Below, piece by piece: positions 44,321 through 52,261 of a DNA stretch of 64,000 nt (its first letter is position 1; each line of letters opens with the position of its first letter). The notes under the pieces were generated by a model. That model was not told the origin of the DNA. It searched no databases and saw nothing but the letters and a program-made list of their open reading frames with translations. A program made the translations under genes and the position numbers. Where the stretch lies: the NCBI GenBank assembly GCA_002298545.1, contig DBKQ01000028.1, positions 49,917 through 113,916 on the forward strand, read 5' to 3'. This DNA is from Prevotella sp. UBA746. Its GTDB lineage: Bacteria > Bacteroidota > Bacteroidia > Bacteroidales > Bacteroidaceae.

Positions 44321-45163
44321 ATGCTCAGAAAACTTTTGCTCGCTTTTGTCTGTGTCGCGCTTTTTGTTTCGCTCGTCTCGTCTTGTTCTTCAAAAAAGGA
44401 ACCGGCGGAGGAACAGCTTAACGATACGGAGCTTGCTGCCGAGGAGGCAGAGGAAGTGGCAGAGGTGGTGGAAAAACCGAAGTTGCATTTCGCTTCGCCG
44501 GAGGATGCCATGCAGTATATGGACGAATCGGAAAATCATGAAGCCTATGCCGCCGGAATACTTTATGCTATGGCAAACGACTCGCTGGATTATTGTGAGC
44601 GACTGCTGAACAACCAGTTCGGCTATTTCGTGATCGTTGACAAGGGGAAGATGAAGGTGGAGCTATACGACAAGTTCGGCAGACTGAAACGTTCTTACCG
44701 CTGTGCCTGTGGAAAGAATTTCGGAAACAAGCGCAGCAAGGGCGACTGCCGTACGCCTGAAGGGTTCTTCCGCGCTTGCAAGGCGAAGAACAGCGAGAAC
44801 TGGCATTATACTGACGAGAACGGTAAGCGCAGCGAGAAGGCAGGACAGTACGGTCCGCGCTTTATTCGCATCATAACACCGGGATACAGTTCGATTGGCA
44901 TTCACGGAACTGACGCTCCGTGGTCTATCGGTGGAAGGCGCAGTCATGGATGCATAAGGATAAAAAACGAGAATATCCTGGAGTTGGCAGGTTTCGTGGA
45001 GAAGGGCATGCCGGTTATTGTGTTGCCGGGACCGAAGGACAAGGAGGTGAATCTCCGAGAGGAGCATCCGGAACTGTTTGAAACTGCCGTCGACTCCATC
45101 GGCTTGAACGACAATGCCCACCATCGTGATACACTGAGATGGCATAAAGACAGCATTATGTGA
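44321..45163 (+). CDS. L,D-transpeptidase (YkuD) lipoprotein
   Basis: 280 residues from 44321. Lipobox VSSC puts the lipidated Cys at residue 22, followed by an acidic low-complexity linker (EEAEEVAEVVEK). The YkuD domain (about 115-235) has FVIVDKGKMKVELYDK, TPEGFF, and the catalytic HGTDAPWSIGGRRSHGCIR with the nucleophile Cys. Expected to form 3-3 cross-links in peptidoglycan or attach proteins to it in the periplasm. Divergent from the MATE gene. Confidence 0.9.
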   Translation: MLRKLLLAFVCVALFVSLVSSCSSKKEPAEEQLNDTELAAEEAEEVAEVVEKPKLHFASPEDAMQYMDESENHEAYAAGILYAMANDSLDYCERLLNNQFGYFVIVDKGKMKVELYDKFGRLKRSYRCACGKNFGNKRSKGDCRTPEGFFRACKAKNSENWHYTDENGKRSEKAGQYGPRFIRIITPGYSSIGIHGTDAPWSIGGRRSHGCIRIKNENILELAGFVEKGMPVIVLPGPKDKEVNLREEHPELFETAVDSIGLNDNAHHRDTLRWHKDSIM

Positions 45164-45230
45164 TTTTCCTTGCATGGTTCGCGGATTTGAATTACTTTTG
45201 CTGCGAAATAACATTTATAATAGAATAAAT

Positions 45231-45428
45231 ATGGCAACAACTGTCTTGAATATGGAATCAGTAACTCTTAGCGTTCCAAAAGTTGACATGAAACGCTTAA
45301 GAGGAATTGTAAAAGCCATGGGGTGGAAAATCCAGAAAAAAAATGCTTTGGATGAAGCTCTTGACGAAGTAAAAAACGGGAAAATTCTGAAATATGACTC
45401 TCTCGATGAGCTCATAAAGGATATTTAA
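45231..45428 (+). CDS. Antitoxin-like protein of a YafQ module (DUF2683-like)
   Basis: 65 residues from the ATG at 45231; a -7 box TACTTTTG at 45193-45200 rules out the earlier in-frame start at 45174. Sequence (VTLSVPKVDMKRLRGIVKAMGWKI ... LDEALDEVKNGKI) resembles small Bacteroidetes antitoxins of the DUF2683 type. One base precedes the toxin gene. Confidence 0.75.
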   Translation: MATTVLNMESVTLSVPKVDMKRLRGIVKAMGWKIQKKNALDEALDEVKNGKILKYDSLDELIKDI

Positions 45429-45429
45429 T

Positions 45430-45723
45430 ATGGCAAAGTTTAAATTGGAGACTACTGTCAGATTTAAAAAAGAGGCAAAACTCTGCAAAAGGAGAGGTCT
45501 ACCTATGGACGAGCTTTGGATAGTAGTTGGAAAACTTCTTGATGGTGAAACGTTAGATGATAAATATAAGGTTCATCATCTGACAGAAAATTATCAAGGG
45601 TGCAAAGAATGTCATATTAAACCTGATTGGCTGTTGATTTGGAAAGAAATTAATGATACTTTGACCTTACTTTTGACAAATACAGGAAGTCATTCGGACT
45701 TATTTGGAAAAAGTAGAAAATAA
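45430..45723 (+). CDS. YafQ-family mRNA interferase toxin
   Basis: 97 residues. RelE-superfamily toxin with the YafQ marks: VHHLTENYQGCKECHIKPDWLLIWKE and a C-terminal LLTNTGSHSDLF with the catalytic His. Cleaves ribosome-bound mRNA. Directly after its antitoxin (one base gap). Confidence 0.92.
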   Translation: MAKFKLETTVRFKKEAKLCKRRGLPMDELWIVVGKLLDGETLDDKYKVHHLTENYQGCKECHIKPDWLLIWKEINDTLTLLLTNTGSHSDLFGKSRK

Positions 45724-45726
45724 TTG

Positions 45727-46554
45727 ATGATGAAAAGACTGCTATTTGTATTTTTCTTCATTGTCTTAGTTCTCGGCTCCAAGGCGCAATACGATTTCTT
45801 GCGCCCTGTGAAGGATTCTATTCCGGGAGGATATAACTTCTGGGTATATACACCTACGGATTACTATTATTCTCTAAATGAAACTCCAGTAATCATTTTC
45901 CTTCATGGGCAGAGCCTGTGTGGCAGAGACCTTAACCGCGTGCGTCGCTATGGTCCGCTCCACGCTATCGTGATGGGGCGACAGGTAGATGCCCTCGTTG
46001 TGGTGCCGCAGAATCCGGGAGGAGCATGGAACCCGAAGAAGGTTGATGACGTGCTGGAGTGGACTAAGCGGAATTATGCCTGCGATTCTACTCGGGTATA
46101 TGTCATCGGAATGAGTCTTGGCGGTTACGGGACGATGGATTTCGCTGCTGCCTATCCTGATAAGGTGGCTGCCGCCCTTGCCATGTGTGGAGGATGTTCG
46201 GCAAAAGACCGTACGCCGCTCGGCAAGGTTCCACTGTGGATTATCCACGGCACGGCAGACAGGGCGGTGCCGATAAGCATGTCGAAGTCGGTTGTCAACG
46301 ACCTGGAGAAGTCGGGGAACGACTCGCGTTTGCGTTATACATGGCTTAAAGGAGGCAACCATGGCACTCCGGCCCGCTTCTTCTATATGCGAAAGACTTA
46401 CGATTGGCTTTTCTCACATTCGCTGCTTGATCCCGGTAGACCGGTAAACCGCGACGTTTCGCTCGACATGGATGATGTGCCGAAGGCTTACCGCGACATG
46501 GATTTCAAGAAGGGTATGGATCCGGAGACGGTTTATGAGACGACGATAAAATGA
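45727..46554 (+). CDS. Secreted alpha/beta hydrolase (esterase/depolymerase-like)
   Basis: 275 residues from the ATG at 45727 (an ATG at 45730 is equally possible; 45724 is TTG). Signal peptide ends LGSKAQ. Catalytic triad candidates: Ser in GMSLGGYG, Asp in HGTADRAVP, His in KGGNHGTPAR; oxyanion region IFLHGQSLCGRD. Resembles CE1/PHB-depolymerase-like secreted esterases. A role in removing acetyl or phenolic esters from plant glycans would fit the pectin context but is inference. Confidence 0.85.
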   Translation: MMKRLLFVFFFIVLVLGSKAQYDFLRPVKDSIPGGYNFWVYTPTDYYYSLNETPVIIFLHGQSLCGRDLNRVRRYGPLHAIVMGRQVDALVVVPQNPGGAWNPKKVDDVLEWTKRNYACDSTRVYVIGMSLGGYGTMDFAAAYPDKVAAALAMCGGCSAKDRTPLGKVPLWIIHGTADRAVPISMSKSVVNDLEKSGNDSRLRYTWLKGGNHGTPARFFYMRKTYDWLFSHSLLDPGRPVNRDVSLDMDDVPKAYRDMDFKKGMDPETVYETTIK

Positions 46555-46647
46555 CCAAAAACTTTTTTTATTCATGGCTCATTAGATGGTAAAAGAGTAA
46601 AGAAGTCGGAAAATATTCAAAACATGTTATGTAACATATCAAATAAG

Positions 46648-46766
46648 TTGCAGATGTGCTAAAATAGCAATACATTTGCATCAGTTATCCTGAATACAAT
46701 CTTTTTACCTTGAACTAATACCTATTGAATAATTAAAAGCGGCTATCTGTGAAGATAGCCGCTTTT
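46648..46766 (+). ncRNA. Candidate small RNA with promoter and terminator
   Basis: TTG 46648-46650 and TACATTTG 46671-46678 (20 bases apart) predict a start near 46685. A perfect hairpin AAAAGCGGCTATCT-GTGA-AGATAGCCGCTTTT ends at 46766. The roughly 80-base transcript has no open frame of note. Not a family I can name; it could also be the leftover promoter of a lost gene. Confidence 0.45.
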
Positions 46767-46789
46767 GCTATTTACCCCATTTATGTTCC

Positions 46790-46922
46790 AAATAATAAAA
46801 CGAAAAACTCCTGGCAACGGTTCTTCGTGAACCATGCCGGGAGCTGTCTTTATTCTGAGTTGTATAGTATTCCTACAGTGTAGAATTACTTAACAAACTT
46901 TTTGCCGTTCTGAACGTAGATG
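46790..46922 (-). pseudogene. Duplicated 3' end and terminator of the repeat surface protein gene
   Basis: Matches 48591-48731 over its whole length with scattered changes. On the reverse strand it reads IYVQNGKKFVK and a stop, the C-terminus of the protein at 48695-50158, followed by the same terminator stem (AACTCCTGGCA with TGCCGGGAGCT). No upstream coding sequence remains. It lies on the far side of the COG1672 ATPase unit. Confidence 0.85.
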
Positions 46923-46935
46923 TCTATATGTTGAT

Positions 46936-47030
46936 AGTTGTTCCTTAACTGTTAAAAATAATAAGTTAAGGAACAATTATGATTTATAATTGTTCCTTAA
47001 CTTTGAAAAAAAAGCAGATAAGGAACTGTT
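46936..47030. repeat. Inverted-pair repeat array upstream of the COG1672 ATPase
   Basis: AGTTGTTCCTTAACT at 46936-46950, its inverse AGTTAAGGAACAATT at 46964-46978, then the direct form again at 46988-47002 and a weaker inverse at 47016-47030. Both direct and inverse copies repeat after 52 bases. The array ends five bases before the -33 TTG of the promoter. Confidence 0.88.
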
Positions 47031-47034
47031 ATCC

Positions 47035-47065
47035 TTGCAGCTCATTGTATTTTATTGTAATTTTG
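47035..47065 (+). promoter_or_regulatory. Promoter of the COG1672 ATPase gene
   Basis: TTG 47035-47037 and TAATTTTG 47058-47065, 20 bases between. Confidence 0.75.
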
Positions 47066-47113
47066 CAAATGGAATATTAGGAATACTTCAACGATATATA
47101 AGTGATTATAACT

Positions 47114-48559
47114 ATGACATGGAATAGAATCGTAGGACGAGAACATGAACAGCAGATAATCATGAACAGCTTTAACAGTGATAAGGCTGAGCTTATAGCC
47201 GTTTATGGGCGTAGACGTGTTGGAAAAACATATTTGATAAGGAGGATGTTTAATGACAATTTTGCCTTTTCATTTACTGGAATGTATGAAGTAACTCGAG
47301 CTGTTAATCTGGAACAGTTCCGTATCTGCTTGGAAAAGTTTTCGCACAGGTCTGTTGCAAAACTTAAGGATTGGTTTTGTGCATTTGACGCTTTGCGCCA
47401 ATACCTGGGGACTCTTGAGCAGAAACGCATTGTTGTGTTTCTGGATGAATTGCCGTGGATGGATACCCCAAAAAGCAATTTTATTGCGGCATTCAGTTAT
47501 TTCTGGAACAGTTGGGGAGCGACTGTCGACAGTCTTAAGCTTATAATATGTGGGTCGGCAACGACATGGATGTTGTCGAATATAATTGGTGATAAGGGCG
47601 GAATGTATGGCAGGGTTAGTCGACCGGTATATTTGGCTCCGTTCTCTTTGGGAGAAACGGAACTTTTCATGCGTGAAATTAAGGGAATGGAATTAAGCCG
47701 CCGTCAGATACTCGATATTTACATGTCTTTGGGTGGTATACCTTATTATCTTGACATGATTGAAAAAGGTATGCCTCTTGACAAGTGTATAGACAATTTG
47801 TTCTTTACACAAGGTGCTCCTCTGAAGACTGAATTTGATTTTCTTTTCCGCTCTCTATTTAAAGATTCTTTAGTATACCGTAGAGTCGTGGAAACTCTTG
47901 CTGGAAAAATGCGGGGGATGAGTAGAAAGGAAATCCTGACAACGGCAAAAATTAAAGAGGGGGGCAAGTTGACTGAAGTCTTGGAGAATCTGCTGAGATG
48001 TGATTTTATCCGCAAATATTCTGCAATAGGTAAAAGTGAACGTGATGCGCAATACCAGCTAACTGATTTATTCTCTTTGTTCCATATCCGCTTTGTTGCA
48101 AACAACAGTGGACAGGATGAAAGTTTTTGGAGCAATATGCAGGGGACTGGAAGTAGAAGGGCGTGGAGCGGATATGCTTTTGAACAAGTCTGCCTCCATC
48201 ATATTCCACAAATAAAGAAGGCTTTGGGTATTTCCGGTATATTGAGCAACGCTTGCTCCTGGACGTGTTCTACCTTTACGGATTCAACAGGTATAAAATG
48301 GAAAGGAGCGCAGATAGACTTGCTTATTGATCGTAATGATAATGTTATTAATATCTGTGAGATGAAATATTCCGACGGTGAGTTCGTTATTGATACTGAT
48401 TATGAACAGAGACTTCGAGAAAGAGCTTCTCTGTTCCAAATGGTAACAAAAACAAAAAAAGCCTTGCTCCATACTTTTGTAACAACCTATGGCGTCAAGA
48501 AAAATATGCATAGTGGTATTGTGCAGAATGAGGTAAAGATGGATGATTTGTTTGTATAG
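47114..48559 (+). CDS. AAA-ATPase of the COG1672 (archaeal-type, DUF234) family
   Basis: 481 residues from the ATG at 47114 (MTWNRIVGREHEQQ); a GTG at 47102 is less likely. Walker A VYGRRRVGKTYLIRRM, Walker B RIVVFLDELPWMDT, sensor IICGSATTWM, and SLGGIPYYLDMIEKG. A winged-helix region follows, and a C-terminal PD-(D/E)XK-like part with WKGAQIDLLIDRNDNVINICEMKYSDGEF (D, E-x-K). Function unknown; such genes are often multicopy in Bacteroidales. It sits between two copies of the 3' end of the 48695-50158 gene. Confidence 0.92.
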   Translation: MTWNRIVGREHEQQIIMNSFNSDKAELIAVYGRRRVGKTYLIRRMFNDNFAFSFTGMYEVTRAVNLEQFRICLEKFSHRSVAKLKDWFCAFDALRQYLGTLEQKRIVVFLDELPWMDTPKSNFIAAFSYFWNSWGATVDSLKLIICGSATTWMLSNIIGDKGGMYGRVSRPVYLAPFSLGETELFMREIKGMELSRRQILDIYMSLGGIPYYLDMIEKGMPLDKCIDNLFFTQGAPLKTEFDFLFRSLFKDSLVYRRVVETLAGKMRGMSRKEILTTAKIKEGGKLTEVLENLLRCDFIRKYSAIGKSERDAQYQLTDLFSLFHIRFVANNSGQDESFWSNMQGTGSRRAWSGYAFEQVCLHHIPQIKKALGISGILSNACSWTCSTFTDSTGIKWKGAQIDLLIDRNDNVINICEMKYSDGEFVIDTDYEQRLRERASLFQMVTKTKKALLHTFVTTYGVKKNMHSGIVQNEVKMDDLFV

Positions 48560-48590
48560 GCAAATCGCCTTTCTACCAATATGCATAACG

Positions 48591-48731
48591 TTTATGTTCA
48601 GAAGACTAAAAACGAAAAACTCCCGGCAATATTTGTGAACTATTGCCGGGAGTTGTCTTTATTCTGAGTTCTTGAGTATTCCTATATCGTAGAACTACTT
48701 AACGAACTTCTTTCCATTCTGAACGTAGATG
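48591..48731. repeat. Flanking duplicate of the surface-protein gene 3' end (intact copy)
   Basis: Aligns with 46790-46922. It includes the last 12 codons of the 48695-50158 gene and its bidirectional terminator. Confidence 0.8.
48618..48654. terminator. Bidirectional terminator between the ATPase and the repeat surface protein
   Basis: AACTCCCGGCAATA (48618-48631) pairs perfectly with TATTGCCGGGAGTT (48641-48654); A- and T-runs on the two sides. Confidence 0.9.
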
Positions 48732-50158
48732 CCGTTAGACAGAACACTTGCGTCTGTACCTACGAACTTACCGTCGATAGAGTAGATGCGGTTGTTTGCC
48801 TTAGCTGCATTGGTGTTCTGAATCTCGTTGATGCCAGTAGTAGGATTGTAGTTCTCTGTCATGAATGAGTTCCAGCCAATCTGATAAAGTTCCTGCTGTG
48901 TGCTTGAACCGAAGATATAGTATGTATGACCTGCTACTACGTCAAATGTTGGGGTGTGAACCTTATCCTTAACACCGTCAGCCTTCATTTGGTCGCCCTT
49001 GTCTGCTCCCTGCTCAATGTTGTTGGCAAGAATAAGTGCACCCATTCCTTCGTTGATAGACTCTGTCATGTCATAAACGAACATTGAACGGTTGTTGAAG
49101 CCAGAGCTGTAATATAGAGTTATCTTACCGTCTACTGTAGGCTCAAGTTTCAAAGCACCTCCCTGCTTACCGCTGCTTGTAACTGCAAGAGATGTCGGAT
49201 CATATACAGCATCAGTTACCCAGTTACCTGCTGAAGAGGACATACAGAGAGTTCCTGCATAAATATTTTTACCAGCCTTGCTACCGCCATTGTATGTTAC
49301 AAGAGCGTCTGAACAAGAAGACAGTTTGACGTCGCTGTTAGAGAACAGTTCCTTTGCAGGCATCAGAGCACCCCATTCGTAGCTGTTCCACATCTGACCG
49401 CAACCAGCAGCCTCTGCTTCTGCGGCATTGTTAGGAAGTGTAAGCAACAGCGCATCATGACCATTGTCTGCAGCCAATGCTGAAGTATAGGCATCATCCT
49501 TGAATGAAGTGAAAACTACACGATAAAGTTCTTGCTGTGTGCTTGAACCGAAGATGTAGTATGTATGACCTGCTGCAACATCGAATGTAGGAGTGTGAAC
49601 CTTATCTTTAACACCGTCAGCTTTCATCTGGTCTCCCTTGTCTGCACCCTGCTCGATGTTGTTGGCAAGAATCAAAGCACCCATACCTTCGTTGATAGAC
49701 TCTGTCATATCATAAACGAACATTGAACGGTTGTTGAAACCAGAGCTGTAATAAAGAGTAACCTTACCGTCTACTGTAGGTTCAAGTTTCAAAGCACCTC
49801 CCTGCTTACCGCTTTTTGTAACGGCGAGAGCTGCTGGATCATAAACAGGATCTGTTACCCAGTTACCTGCAGTAGAAGACATACAGAGTGTTCCTCCATA
49901 AACATTCTTACCGGCTTTGCTACCGCCATTGTATGTAACTAATGCCTCTGAGCATAGGGTCAATTTAACATCGTCGTTAGAGAACAATTCCTTAGCAGGA
50001 AGCGATGCACCCCATTCGTAGCTGTTCCACATCTGACCGCAACCTGCAGCTTCTGCTTCAGCTGCACTGTTTGGCAAGTTAAGAAGGTCTGTCTGTGCAT
50101 TTGCGCTGACACCACCGAGCAGCAAAGCTGCTGCAATTAATGAGTAATTTTTTTTCAT
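48695..50158 (-). CDS. Secreted protein with two near-identical 200-residue repeats, pectin locus
   Basis: 487 residues. Signal peptide ends SANAQ. The body is two copies, offset by about 215 residues, of a beta-rich module beginning (L)LPN(S/N)AAEAEAAGCGQMWNSYEWGA and ending HTYYIFGSSTQQELY; long stretches are identical. A C-terminal sorting tail follows (RIYSIDGKFVGTDASVLSNGIYVQNGKKFVK). The module resembles a glycan-binding beta-sandwich; no catalytic motif seen. It is downstream of susC-susD, the usual place of a surface glycan-binding protein, so pectin binding is likely by context. Confidence 0.8.
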   Translation of the reverse strand: MKKNYSLIAAALLLGGVSANAQTDLLNLPNSAAEAEAAGCGQMWNSYEWGASLPAKELFSNDDVKLTLCSEALVTYNGGSKAGKNVYGGTLCMSSTAGNWVTDPVYDPAALAVTKSGKQGGALKLEPTVDGKVTLYYSSGFNNRSMFVYDMTESINEGMGALILANNIEQGADKGDQMKADGVKDKVHTPTFDVAAGHTYYIFGSSTQQELYRVVFTSFKDDAYTSALAADNGHDALLLTLPNNAAEAEAAGCGQMWNSYEWGALMPAKELFSNSDVKLSSCSDALVTYNGGSKAGKNIYAGTLCMSSSAGNWVTDAVYDPTSLAVTSSGKQGGALKLEPTVDGKITLYYSSGFNNRSMFVYDMTESINEGMGALILANNIEQGADKGDQMKADGVKDKVHTPTFDVVAGHTYYIFGSSTQQELYQIGWNSFMTENYNPTTGINEIQNTNAAKANNRIYSIDGKFVGTDASVLSNGIYVQNGKKFVK

Positions 50159-50255
50159 ACGATTGTAGTTTAAATTTGTTTTATTGATTTTTTACTTTTA
50201 ATAAAATATTGTAGATGAGCATTAAAACTCACCTACAATATTTTGAGTTCTTTGT

Positions 50256-52223
50256 TTAGTAACCTTTGCTTGGTGTAGTGCCATAACCGTTGTCGCCGTA
50301 TTCGTCGCGGTTTTCAATCTGCTGCAGGAAGTCTGCGGAGATTGGACGGTTATAGTGCTTATTCTCGTCAAAGAATTTTGCTGCACGAGAGTTGTACAGT
50401 TTCAAACGCTCACCGAGCTTGTGATGGCGCTTGAGCAATGCCCAACGGTTAAACTCACCTGCCATCTCACGAGCATACTCATCGAAGATAGTGTTTTCGT
50501 CTACTGTATTCAATGCCGGAGCTATACCTGTGCGAGAAGCACGGTCGCGGAGAGGCTTCAAGTACTGAGCTGCTGCTGGCGAATTGCCAAGCTGCTGGTT
50601 AGCCTCTGCTGCGATAAGATAAATCTCGGCAGAGCGCATAATCATCATATCTCCGTTACGACGTTGCATGTGGTTTCCTACAACACCGTTGTAACACCAG
50701 TCAAACTTGATGAGTGATGGATACAACTGATATGAGTTGGTTCCGTCAAACTGAGCCGTCTTGTATTGGTCTCCGTCAAACAGGTCATTGATGTTAACAG
50801 TGAAATAAATACTCTTTGCTTTCTGCTCTGCTGTCTTGTCCTCACGAGAAAGAACAATAGCGAAGCGGTCATCATCCTCAGCTACAGGATAGTCAATTAC
50901 ATATACATTCTTCACCTGCTGCAGTTTGCTCAGGTCACCGCTGTGCTCGCCCTTAGGCCATACACCTGTAGGATAGTACTGGTTACCGCCGTATGCAGAT
51001 GTTGTAGTGCTCATATCTACATAAGGGTAGATATATTTGCCCTTAAACTGCTCTCCCATACCATATTTGGTAATCATTGCCGGCTTAATCTGGATACGGT
51101 TTGCGTTATATGGGCCAACCCAGTTTGCCTCGTTCATTGAGAATGTTCCAAAGGCTGTCATGAATGTATTCTCCCAACGCTTGTCCCATGAAGGGTCAAA
51201 TACGTTGATTGTATACTTAGACGGAGCAAATGTATTGTTGTTTGTTCTTCCCAAATAGTAGTTCTGATTATCCTTTCTGGTATATAGGTCAGAACACTTG
51301 TATGGGTTACATATTGTATATGTAAACAGGTTGTTGTTGCAGTTCACATAGTTATAAGACTCATTATTTGCATCACGTCCAGACACGATGAACAGAGCTT
51401 CCTTGTTGTTGCGGTTGTTTGCCTGTGCCCAAAGGTCAGACACGTCATCATAAAGATACATGCCGTATGCATCTTTGTTTGTAATCATATCCTCTGCAAC
51501 CTCTTTTGCGCGCTGCCAATAGCTCTTGCCGTCTTCTGTAAGTCCTTCGCCAGCACCCTGAGCATATGCACGGGCAAGAAGACCAAGTGCTGTCTTCTTC
51601 GTTACGCGAGCATAGTTGCCGTCAAGTGGCTGAACGCCAAGGTCTGCTGCAGCCTCTTTCAAATCCTTGATGATGGCTGAATATATCTCTTCGATACTGT
51701 TACGTTTTGGATTTACAACAGGCTTGTCTGGTTCGTTGTCTGACAGAGTTATAGGACCATAATATGTAACCAGTGTGAGATAGTAGAAAGCGCGCAATGT
51801 CTTTGCTTCTGCTACAATTACTCTTTTGTCAGCTTCCGTTCCACCTGTTACATTTGCTGCATGGTTGATGACTGCATTGCATGAACCGATTGCTGCATAA
51901 GCCTGCTTAAACACTTTGTTGGAAGCATTGGTGTTAGTTGTCAGTCCATCGTAATACATCAACTGTTTAGCATAGTCGGTATTTGAACCTGGAGTAAGCC
52001 ACATGTCTGTACCTCCCTCTGAAACAGAAAGGAAATCATAAACAGTGTACAGCTGTTCGGCAAGAGGCGAATAGCAATAGGTCTCAACGCCTTTCCATGC
52101 ATCGAACGACTCGATATTGGCATCACCGCCTGACGGGTTGTATTCATCAAGACTACAAGATGATAGTCCGATAGTACCTGCCAGCGCAAGTGCCATATAT
52201 AATGATTTTGTTTTCATATTCAT
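50256..52223 (-). CDS. SusD/RagB-family outer-membrane lipoprotein
   Basis: 655 residues. Lipobox GLSSCS near residue 23, then LDEYNPSGGDANIESFDAW. The TPR-rich N-terminal part contains FRAFYYL-like AKTLRAFYYLTLVTYYGP and ARVTKKTALGLLARAYAQGAG; the C-terminal SusD domain has MMIMRSAEIYLIAAEAN and EYAREMAGEFNRWALLKRH. Binds oligosaccharides at the cell surface and acts as the lid of SusC. Gene order susC-susD on one strand, 38 bases apart. Substrate most likely pectic oligosaccharide given the GH28 next door. Confidence 0.95.
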   Translation of the reverse strand: MNMKTKSLYMALALAGTIGLSSCSLDEYNPSGGDANIESFDAWKGVETYCYSPLAEQLYTVYDFLSVSEGGTDMWLTPGSNTDYAKQLMYYDGLTTNTNASNKVFKQAYAAIGSCNAVINHAANVTGGTEADKRVIVAEAKTLRAFYYLTLVTYYGPITLSDNEPDKPVVNPKRNSIEEIYSAIIKDLKEAAADLGVQPLDGNYARVTKKTALGLLARAYAQGAGEGLTEDGKSYWQRAKEVAEDMITNKDAYGMYLYDDVSDLWAQANNRNNKEALFIVSGRDANNESYNYVNCNNNLFTYTICNPYKCSDLYTRKDNQNYYLGRTNNNTFAPSKYTINVFDPSWDKRWENTFMTAFGTFSMNEANWVGPYNANRIQIKPAMITKYGMGEQFKGKYIYPYVDMSTTTSAYGGNQYYPTGVWPKGEHSGDLSKLQQVKNVYVIDYPVAEDDDRFAIVLSREDKTAEQKAKSIYFTVNINDLFDGDQYKTAQFDGTNSYQLYPSLIKFDWCYNGVVGNHMQRRNGDMMIMRSAEIYLIAAEANQQLGNSPAAAQYLKPLRDRASRTGIAPALNTVDENTIFDEYAREMAGEFNRWALLKRHHKLGERLKLYNSRAAKFFDENKHYNRPISADFLQQIENRDEYGDNGYGTTPSKGY

Positions 52224-52261
52224 AATTTGTTTTTTCTTTAATTATCAAACTGATTCCTTCA

